Shown here one piece after another: positions 58,959-64,000 of a DNA stretch of 64,000 nucleotides. The position numbers were made by a program, and so were the translations under genes. Position 1 is the stretch's first letter; each line of letters starts with the position of its first letter. Where the stretch lies: contig JADJWL010000009.1 of the NCBI GenBank assembly GCA_016716385.1, positions 230,963 through 294,962 on the forward strand, in the 5' to 3' direction. Under the pieces are notes generated by a model. That model was not told the DNA's origin, made no database searches, and was given only the letters and a program-made list of their open reading frames with translations. The DNA is from Bryobacterales bacterium (lineage in GTDB: Bacteria; Acidobacteriota; Terriglobia; Bryobacterales; Bryobacteraceae).

Positions 58959-59488
58959 CTATTCCGAGCGTTTGGCGTTCAAGATGATTCGTTCTGCTTC
59001 GACGAGCGTCATCATCACGGTCATGGGATCGACCGGCGAGGCGACGAATCCATAGGCTTCATAGAAGCGTTCCGCCGCGTCCGAAATCGCGTGAACCAGC
59101 AGCGCTCGAATGCCAGCAATGTTGGCGGCCTGCATCGTGCGCAGCACGGCATCCTTCAACAACCCTGTGCCAATTCCCTTCCCCTGAAATGCCTGATCGA
59201 CTGCCAAACGCCCAAGGATCATGACGGGGATCGGGTCTGGCATATTCCGCTTGACACGGCCCGCTACCTGGTCGTGAGTGGCAGCCCCAAGCGCGAGGCT
59301 GTAGTAGCCGACGACTCTTTTCCCGGCGCAAAGAACGTATGTCCGCGATGCGCCAGTGCTCTCGTTCTGCGCAGTGCGGCGGCGCAGCCATTCATCCAGA
59401 GCCGCTTCGCCGGAATCAAACGCTGCGAGATCGTGCTCAGGGGAAAGTTTCTCAGGGCCCTGAGGTCGCCCGGCGTCAGCGCTCCCAT
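58959..59488 (-). pseudogene. TacT-like GNAT toxin, frameshifted
   Basis: From ATG 59488 (13-base overlap with the antitoxin gene) the frame reads MGALTPGDLRA, then breaks at a CCC run (about 59457); a one-base longer run would continue PEKLSPEHDLAAFDSGE and so on. From there an uninterrupted frame runs to 58959: LDEWLRRR, YSLALGAA, NMPDPIPVMILGRLAVDQAFQGKGIGTGLL (acetyl-CoA motif Q-x-x-G-x-G), AERFYEAYGF. This is a TacT/AtaT-type GNAT toxin that would acetylate charged tRNA. With the repair it would have about 176 residues. Either true decay or an assembly error. Confidence 0.78.
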
Positions 59489-59802
59489 GGTGCTTTGGTT
59501 TCGAGGAGACGCTTCAGCTTAGGATTATCCTTCGGCGGTCTATCGAGCATGGCGGTGAACTTGCGGAAGGCTTCTTCGGAGAGCGCAAAGTAACGCCGGT
59601 CAAGCAGAACGTTTTCCGCCTCGCGGCAGACGGTGTCGAGCATGAAATCCGAGCGACTCCGTCCTAAAGCTTCCGCCGCCTGGTCAATCAACGCCTTTTG
59701 CCTTCGTGTCGCCCTCAGGTTGATTGTCTCGGCCCTTCCTGCAGTTCGGGGTTTTCGAGTGACCGCGATCTCTATCGGTGCCTCGTGTGTCCACAACAGC
59801 AT
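59476..59802 (-). CDS. DUF1778-family antitoxin (TacA-like)
   Basis: About 108 residues from ATG 59802 (start uncertain; an earlier ATG lies at 59886). Core: TAGRAETINLRATRRQKALIDQAAEALGRSRSDFMLDTVCREAENVLLD, a ribbon-helix-helix DUF1778 antitoxin, and a C-terminal toxin-binding tail. It overlaps the GNAT toxin gene by 13 bases, typical of TacAT pairs. Such antitoxins repress their own promoter through short palindromes near the start. Confidence 0.85.
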   Translation of the reverse strand: MLLWTHEAPIEIAVTRKPRTAGRAETINLRATRRQKALIDQAAEALGRSRSDFMLDTVCREAENVLLDRRYFALSEEAFRKFTAMLDRPPKDNPKLKRLLETKAPWER

Positions 59803-59809
59803 TACACGA
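59783..59809. promoter_or_regulatory. Candidate TacA operator
   Basis: TCGTGT and ACACGA form an inverted repeat with centres 21 bases apart around the likely antitoxin start; a palindrome GTGCGCAC follows at 59811-59818. Matches what ribbon-helix-helix antitoxins use, but this is weak. Confidence 0.3.
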
Positions 59810-59938
59810 CGTGCGCACAGTGTGCCCACACAGTCCGCATTCTTGAGGACGAAGAAGGCGCTGCGGCCCAGCCAGCACCGCGCCACCCGCCCGGAAGGCT
59901 CCCGCTCCGGCGGCCTCTGCGAACTCTCCGGGCCACGT

Positions 59939-59944
59939 TATACT
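59939..59944 (+). promoter_or_regulatory. TATACT -10-like hexamer, 6 bases before GTG
   Basis: TATACT ends 6 bases before GTG 59951, the third clear case of a -10-like hexamer almost touching a start codon in this window. It supports GTG 59951 as the start and a leaderless mRNA. Confidence 0.5.
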
Positions 59945-59950
59945 TGAGCC

Positions 59951-60433
59951 GTGAGCGTCAAGGGAGTTCTTTTGGCCGGTGTGGCGGTGATCGCGCTGGC
60001 CCTGGTGCTGCGCCAGGGCGTCACGAACCGCCCGGCGCCGGACTTCACCCTTCCAGACACATTCGGCCGCGAAGTCACGCTGAGCGAGCACCGCGGAAAC
60101 CCCGTGCTGCTCATCTTCTGGACCACCTGGTGCGGGGTCTGCCGCCACCAGATGCCGGTCGTCGATGAGATCCGCTCCGAATACCGTTCGCAAGGATTGC
60201 AGGTGCTCGGCGTGAACCTGGAGGACACCGCGCAGGCGCGGGACTACCTCGTGGCCAACAGGCTCTACCTGCGCAGCGCCGTCGACGCGCAGGGGACCAT
60301 CGCGCAGCAATACGGGGTGTCCGGGTTGCCCACGATGGTTCTGCTGGACGGCGACGGCAAGGTGCGCGGCGTTTCGGCCGGTTACCGGGATGCCGGCCAG
60401 TTGCGTTCCGCCTTGCGCCGCGTCGGTCTCTGA
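59951..60433 (+). CDS. TlpA-like periplasmic thioredoxin (GTG start)
   Basis: 160 residues. N-terminal anchor (GVLLAGVAVIALALVL), then a TlpA/ResA-type thioredoxin domain: PDFTLPDTFGREVTL, active site FWTTWCGVCRHQMP (WCxxC), and cis-Pro in YGVSGLPTMVLL. It is probably a membrane-anchored thiol-disulphide exchange protein. The stop overlaps waaF (TGATG), although the functional link to the LPS genes is unclear. Confidence 0.87.
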   Translation: MSVKGVLLAGVAVIALALVLRQGVTNRPAPDFTLPDTFGREVTLSEHRGNPVLLIFWTTWCGVCRHQMPVVDEIRSEYRSQGLQVLGVNLEDTAQARDYLVANRLYLRSAVDAQGTIAQQYGVSGLPTMVLLDGDGKVRGVSAGYRDAGQLRSALRRVGL

Positions 60434-61461
60434 TGAAAGTTCTGGTACGCGCCACCAACTGGGTTGGCGACGCAGTGATGTCCCTGCCGGCGATCCGCGC
60501 CATCCGGCGAGCGTTTCCCGGCTGGGAAGTGGTGCTGCTGGCGCGGCCCTGGGTCGCCGGCCTCTACGCGCGGGAGTCCTCCATCGATCGCGTGATCCTG
60601 CTGGAAGGCCGTGGCTGGCCGGCCAGACTGCGGACCGTGCGCGCGGTCGCGGCCGAGCGCTGCGACGCCGCGATCCTGCTGCAGAATGCGTTCGAAGCGG
60701 CCCTGATCGCGCGTCTGGCGGGCATCCCGCGACGGATCGGTTACCGCCGCGATGGACGCGGGTGGCTGCTCACGGACGCGATTGCCGTGCCACACGCGGG
60801 CGAGTTGCCCGCGCATGAACGGTTCTACTACCTGGAGCTGCTGCGGCGGGCGGGGCTGATCGCGGAGATTCCCGAAACGAACCAGATCCGGCTGGAGGGC
60901 TCGGCGGAAGCGGCGGCGGCGGGCCGGAACCGGCTGGCGGCGTTGGGAGTGCCGTTGCCGGTGGTGGGCGTGAGTCCCGGAGCCGCGTATGGTACGGCCA
61001 AGCGGTGGCTTCCTGAGTCATTCGCGGTTTCGGCGGTGGAGCTTGCGCGCCATCTGGGTGGATCTGTGGCGATTTTCGGGTCGGCCGGCGAGCGGCCGCT
61101 GTGCGAACAGGTGAACGCCCTCGTGAAGGCGGAGAAAATTCCGGTTGCGAATCTCGCCGGCCGGACGGCGCTCGAACAGTTCATCGAGATGGCGGCGGCT
61201 TGTGTCGTGTTCCTGACGAACGATTCCGGTGCCATGCACATCGCCTCGGCGCTTGGGGTTCCGACGGTCACGGTGTTCGGCGCGACGAATCACGTGACGA
61301 CGGGACCGACCGGCGCCAACGCGGCCATTGTACGGGAGCCGGTGGATTGCAGCCCCTGCCTGTTGCGAGAGTGTCCGATCGATCACCGCTGCATGACGCG
61401 CGTCCCGCCAAGCCGGGTCGTGGATGAGGCGTTACACTTGATAGGTGGATCGTCCCGCTAG
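60433..61461 (+). CDS. waaF: Lipopolysaccharide heptosyltransferase II (GT9)
   Basis: 342 residues. GT9 landmarks: VRATNWVGDAVMSLPAI at the start (the WaaF signature), GTAKRWLPESF, the DSGAMHIASALGVPTVTVFGAT donor-site segment, and a C-terminal RECPIDHRCM motif that is diagnostic of WaaF. It transfers the second heptose to the LPS core on the cytoplasmic face. Its neighbours are the HldE-C-like gene and a second GT9. Confidence 0.92.
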   Translation: MKVLVRATNWVGDAVMSLPAIRAIRRAFPGWEVVLLARPWVAGLYARESSIDRVILLEGRGWPARLRTVRAVAAERCDAAILLQNAFEAALIARLAGIPRRIGYRRDGRGWLLTDAIAVPHAGELPAHERFYYLELLRRAGLIAEIPETNQIRLEGSAEAAAAGRNRLAALGVPLPVVGVSPGAAYGTAKRWLPESFAVSAVELARHLGGSVAIFGSAGERPLCEQVNALVKAEKIPVANLAGRTALEQFIEMAAACVVFLTNDSGAMHIASALGVPTVTVFGATNHVTTGPTGANAAIVREPVDCSPCLLRECPIDHRCMTRVPPSRVVDEALHLIGGSSR

Positions 61462-61484
61462 GGGACGGCTGGAGTTCACTCCCG

Positions 61485-61874
61485 TTGGATACGCGCACGA
61501 AAATTCTGACCCCCGAACAGGCCCTGGAGCTTGGGGAGAGACTACGGAACCAAGGGCGCCGCGTGGCTGCGCTCGCCGGCACGTTCGACGTTCTGTTGGC
61601 GGAAACAGCCGGACGCATTGCCGGGGCTGTGGCGGGATACGACGTCGCGATCGCGGTGGTCGGCGACGGAGCGGACGAACTGCTGCCCCGGTCCGCGCGC
61701 GCCGAACTGGCCGCGGGACTGCGGGCGATCGATTGGGTGGTGGCATTGGACAACGACGCTCACAAGGCGTTTCTCGACCGGCTCGCGCCGGATGCCATTG
61801 TGTCTGAGACCGGCTCTCATACCGCCGCCACAGCCGGCTTGATTGCTCATGTACAACGGCGCCAGTCCAACTAA
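61485..61874 (+). CDS. HldE-C/RfaE2-like protein lacking the HxGH motif (TTG start)
   Basis: 129 residues from TTG 61485 (GGAG 10 bases upstream). The pattern follows the heptose-1-phosphate adenylyltransferase domain: VAALAGTFDVLL (usual position of N-G-C-F-D-x-L-H-x-G-H), VAIAVVGDGADELLPRSARAELAAGLRAIDWVVALD (usual R-x-x-L-A-x-L-x-x-V-D-x-V-V) and APDAIVSETG. The HxGH nucleotide-binding motif reads LLAETA, so both His are lost, and the protein is shorter than the normal ~160. It lies between two heptosyltransferase genes and overlaps the second by 26 bases. Likely a non-catalytic relative; a true adenylyltransferase must lie elsewhere. Confidence 0.7.
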   Translation: MDTRTKILTPEQALELGERLRNQGRRVAALAGTFDVLLAETAGRIAGAVAGYDVAIAVVGDGADELLPRSARAELAAGLRAIDWVVALDNDAHKAFLDRLAPDAIVSETGSHTAATAGLIAHVQRRQSN

Positions 61875-62868
61875 TCGCGGCGCACGCATTCTCGTCGTCC
61901 GGCTGGGAGCGATGGGCGACATTGTCCACACGCTGCCCGCGGTGGCGACCCTGAAGCATAGCTTTCCCGCTTCCCATCTCACCTGGATCGTGGCGCAGCG
62001 CTGGGCGCCGCTGCTCGAAGGAAACCCCTTCGTCGACGCCGTGATCCCGTTCGACAGGAAGAGCCTGACGGGCCTGGCCGCCGCCTGGCGGGGACTACGC
62101 GCCGGCCGTTTCGACCTCGCGATCGACTTCCAGGGTCTGATCCAGTCGGCGGCGCTCGCCGGTGTCGCGCGGGCCGATCGCATCTTCGGGTACCACCGCT
62201 CGTCCGCACGCGAGCCGCTGGCCTGCGCCGTGTACTCGAACACCGTCACTCCGGTCTCCCGCCACATCGTGGACCAGCACCTGGATCTGGCGCGCGCCGC
62301 CGGCGCCGGCTCGGTCGTCAAGACCTTTCCGCTCCCCATGGGAACCGCCGAGGATCCGCTGCCGAGAGGGCCGTTTGTCCTGGGCAATCCGCTGGCCGGT
62401 TGGGAATCCAAACAGTGGCCGCTGGCCGCGTGGAGCGAGTTGGCGGGGAGGTTGTATCGGGAGACGGGCATGCCGCTGGTGGTCAATGGCCCGCCGGGCG
62501 CGCTGGAGGTCCTGCGCGAGATTCGCGACGCACAGATTCATCTTTCCCCGGTCGCCGGTCTCATTGCCGCGACACGCCGCGCGACTGCCGTCGTGGGCAC
62601 CGACAGCGGCCCCCTGCACCTGGCTGCCGCTTTGGAGAGACCCGGCGTGGCGCTGTTCGGACCCACAGATCCGGAACGCAACGGCCCGTACGGGGGCCGC
62701 ATGCACATCCTGCGCGCTCCAGGCGCGGTGACGTCCTACAAGCGTCTGAACGTGGTTGACCCAAGCATGCGCGCCATCACACCGGACCAGGTATTCGAAG
62801 CCTTGCAGCAACAGATGCGCCCCAGTTCCACTCCATCCGATGCCGACATTTCCCAAACCCTACGCTGA
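61849..62868 (+). CDS. GT9 heptosyltransferase (WaaC-like)
   Basis: 339 residues from ATG 61849, inside the end of the previous gene. GT9: RILVVRLGAMGDIVHTLPAVATL (the WaaC-type start), HLTWIVAQRWAPLLEG, VLGNPLAGWESKQWPLAAW and GTDSGPLHLAAALERPGVALFGPTDPERNGPYG. The opening LGAMGDIVHTLP favours heptosyltransferase I over II; GT9 enzymes with other sugars exist. It overlaps the methyltransferase gene by 29 bases. Confidence 0.83.
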   Translation: MYNGASPTNRGARILVVRLGAMGDIVHTLPAVATLKHSFPASHLTWIVAQRWAPLLEGNPFVDAVIPFDRKSLTGLAAAWRGLRAGRFDLAIDFQGLIQSAALAGVARADRIFGYHRSSAREPLACAVYSNTVTPVSRHIVDQHLDLARAAGAGSVVKTFPLPMGTAEDPLPRGPFVLGNPLAGWESKQWPLAAWSELAGRLYRETGMPLVVNGPPGALEVLREIRDAQIHLSPVAGLIAATRRATAVVGTDSGPLHLAAALERPGVALFGPTDPERNGPYGGRMHILRAPGAVTSYKRLNVVDPSMRAITPDQVFEALQQQMRPSSTPSDADISQTLR

Positions 62869-63382
62869 CGCCGTGGCGCGGCTGCGCGTGCCCGCCGGCT
62901 TCGCCCTGACGGCGGCGTTTCTCTGGTTTTCGAATCCAACGCTGAACTCGCTCGCCTGGGGAGTGCCGGTGTCGCTCGCAGGGCTGGCGATTCGCGCCTG
63001 GGCAGCGGGGCATCTCGAAAAGAACCAGCGGCTCGCCACGTCCGGACCGTTTGCATGGGTGCGCAACCCCCTCTACGCCGGTTCGCTCCTGGTGGCTTCG
63101 GGACTCGTGGGGGCGGCGCGCGAATGGGTGCTGGCGGCGGCATTCGCCGCGGCGTTCATCTTCCTCTACCTGCCCGTGATCGGACTCGAGGAGCAGCATC
63201 TCCGGAAGCTCTTTCCCGAATACGAGGACTACGCGCGGCGGGTGCGTTCTCTGGTGCCCCGTCCGCCGCGCGAAGCATCCGCCGGACGCTTCCGCTGGGC
63301 GCTCTACCGCCGCAACCGTGAGTACGAAGCGTTCGCGGCGTTTGCCGTGGCGCTGGCGGTGCTGGTGTGGAAGGCGAGGTAG
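62840..63382 (+). CDS. Isoprenylcysteine carboxyl methyltransferase-like membrane protein
   Basis: 180 residues from ATG 62840. Four or five transmembrane helices with the ICMT/PEMT-type C-terminal signature: RLATSGPFAWVRNPLYAGSLLV (RNPxY), and EEQHLRKLFPEYEDYARRV (E-E-x-x-L and E-Y-x-x-Y). These enzymes methylate prenylated or lipid substrates using S-adenosylmethionine. It overlaps the GT9 gene and ends the LPS-region operon. Confidence 0.85.
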   Translation: MPTFPKPYADAVARLRVPAGFALTAAFLWFSNPTLNSLAWGVPVSLAGLAIRAWAAGHLEKNQRLATSGPFAWVRNPLYAGSLLVASGLVGAAREWVLAAAFAAAFIFLYLPVIGLEEQHLRKLFPEYEDYARRVRSLVPRPPREASAGRFRWALYRRNREYEAFAAFAVALAVLVWKAR

Positions 63383-63420
63383 AGCTATCAGCCAATAGCT
63401 ATCAGCGGTCAGCTATCAGC
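63383..63420. repeat. Three copies of AGCTATCAGC with 14-base period
   Basis: AGCTATCAGC at 63383-63392, 63397-63406 and 63411-63420, separated by 4-base spacers (CAAT and GGTC). It fills the whole gap between the methyltransferase stop and the SDR stop. Such GCTGATAGCT-type repeats are common dispersed intergenic elements. Confidence 0.8.
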
Positions 63421-64000
63421 TAGATCCCTTTTGCCAGGAATCCGCCGTCGACTGCGATTGTTTCGCCGGTGACGTACGAAGATGCGTCGGATGCGAGATA
63501 GACCGCCGCCCCGACAAGCTCTTCCACTTTGCCCGTGCGCCCCATCGGCGTTCGCGCCGCGATGGCCGCCGAGCGCTCCGGGATGTCGAGCACGTGGGCG
63601 TTGAGCGGCGTCCGGAAGACACCGGGGATGATGGCGTTCACGCGAACATGGTGCGGCGCCCACTCCACGCCGAGCGACCGCGTCAGCATCACGACTCCCG
63701 CCTTGCTCGCCGCGTACGGCGCCACCTGGTTGAAGCTGACGAAGCTGGTCAGCGATCCGGTGTTGATGATGCTGCCGCTCTTCTGCGCGATCATCTGCCG
63801 TCCGAAGATCTGGTTCGCGCGGAACGTGCCGTTCAGGTTGATGTCGATCACGCGGAGCCACTCTTCTTCGGGGAAATCCTCGGTGGGGCACTTCATCAGC
63901 GTGCCGGAGGTGACCACCAGCACGTCCACGCGTCCGAACGCCTTGACGGTTTCGGCGCAAAGGCGGTCCAGGCTGGCACGATCCTGGACATCGCTGGTGA
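63420..64000 (-). CDS. SDR-family dehydrogenase (5' partial)
   Basis: The frame is open through the right edge, so the N-terminal NAD(P)-binding part is outside the window; visible are the last about 193 residues. Short-chain dehydrogenase features: VLVVTSGT (variant of N-N-A-G), INLNGTFRANQI, INTGSLTS with catalytic Ser, and YAASKAG (Tyr-x3-Lys), then NAIIPGVFRTPL and YVTGETIAVDGGF. The pattern fits gluconate/2-deoxygluconate-dehydrogenase or 3-oxoacyl-ACP reductase-like SDRs. Substrate unknown. The stop abuts the AGCTATCAGC repeat. Confidence 0.88.
   Translation of the reverse strand, partial: TSDVQDRASLDRLCAETVKAFGRVDVLVVTSGTLMKCPTEDFPEEEWLRVIDINLNGTFRANQIFGRQMIAQKSGSIINTGSLTSFVSFNQVAPYAASKAGVVMLTRSLGVEWAPHHVRVNAIIPGVFRTPLNAHVLDIPERSAAIAARTPMGRTGKVEELVGAAVYLASDASSYVTGETIAVDGGFLAKGI

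Noticed and set aside
1..64000. tRNA, rRNA, CRISPR arrays, prophage genes or replication origin
   Set aside because: None was recognised by eye. Short RNA genes could be missed without a covariance-model search; tRNAscan and Infernal would decide.

Overview
This is a GC-rich bacterial chromosome segment, about 64 kb and densely packed, with mostly overlapping ATGA-type gene junctions. The gene mix points to Acidobacteriota, most likely the Bryobacterales/Solibacteraceae side. It includes HEAT-cytochrome, DUF1501 and DUF1549/DUF1553 proteins of the planctomycete-like type, tandem neutral-ceramidase-like proteins, a PEP-CTERM protein, a two-gene heptosyltransferase locus, a BBP2-type porin inside a kdp operon, and KTNPI-type dispersed repeats. 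This placement is inferred from gene content, not from a marker gene. I saw no rRNA, tRNA, CRISPR array or intact transposase.

Layout, left to right. Bases 1-11053 (+): a HEAT-repeat c-type cytochrome cut by the left edge, five consecutive neutral/alkaline-ceramidase-fold paralogues with overlapping or near-touching ends, and an SGNH-hydrolase/TPR fusion. Bases 11057-23815 (-): one long operon beginning with an ECF sigma factor and its zinc-finger anti-sigma factor, then a small secreted protein, gspE-F-G-H-I-J-K-L-M-C, another small secreted protein and the secretin gspD, i.e. a near-complete type II secretion system. Bases 23919-32838: scattered housekeeping and transport genes (SMP-30-like lipoprotein, alpha/beta hydrolase, PspA, PrxQ/BCP peroxiredoxin, coiled-coil membrane protein, ThiE, two APC amino-acid permeases, a PEP-CTERM protein). 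Bases 32816-41458: GT39-like membrane glycosyltransferase, GalU, a YprB-like nuclease with TPR tail, a proline-iminopeptidase-like hydrolase, a zinc ribbon, a hybrid histidine kinase with a degenerate receiver, ManA and a lone ABC ATPase. Bases 41459-41720 are gene-free but hold a perfect sigma-54 (-24/-12) promoter with no coding target.

Bases 41721-45622 (-) carry the DUF1553/DUF1501 pair. A compact AT-rich element separates them from a divergent, frameshifted AmmeMemoRadiSam protein B (Memo family) gene, followed by a PIG-L deacetylase and a GNAT enzyme. Bases 49190-58239 (-) are a complete kdp operon: an unnamed 27-residue membrane peptide, kdpF, kdpA, kdpB, kdpC, a beta-barrel porin, kdpD, kdpE. 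Bases 58633-59802 are a toxin-antitoxin graveyard: a frameshifted Phd-type antitoxin with a lost toxin, and a DUF1778/GNAT pair whose toxin is frameshifted. Bases 59951-63382 (+) are a TlpA-like thioredoxin followed by an LPS-core locus: two GT9 heptosyltransferases flanking a HldE-C-like protein that has lost its HxGH motif, then an isoprenylcysteine methyltransferase-like protein. The window ends in an SDR dehydrogenase cut by the right edge.

A recurring feature is a TANNNT -10-like hexamer only 6-10 bases before the start codon, suggesting that several genes have leaderless or nearly leaderless mRNAs. The candidates I rate highest for new biology are the five ceramidase-fold paralogues without the catalytic serine motif, the sigma/anti-sigma-headed T2SS operon, the orphan sigma-54 promoter, the 27-residue Kdp-leader peptide and the catalytically gutted HldE-like protein.
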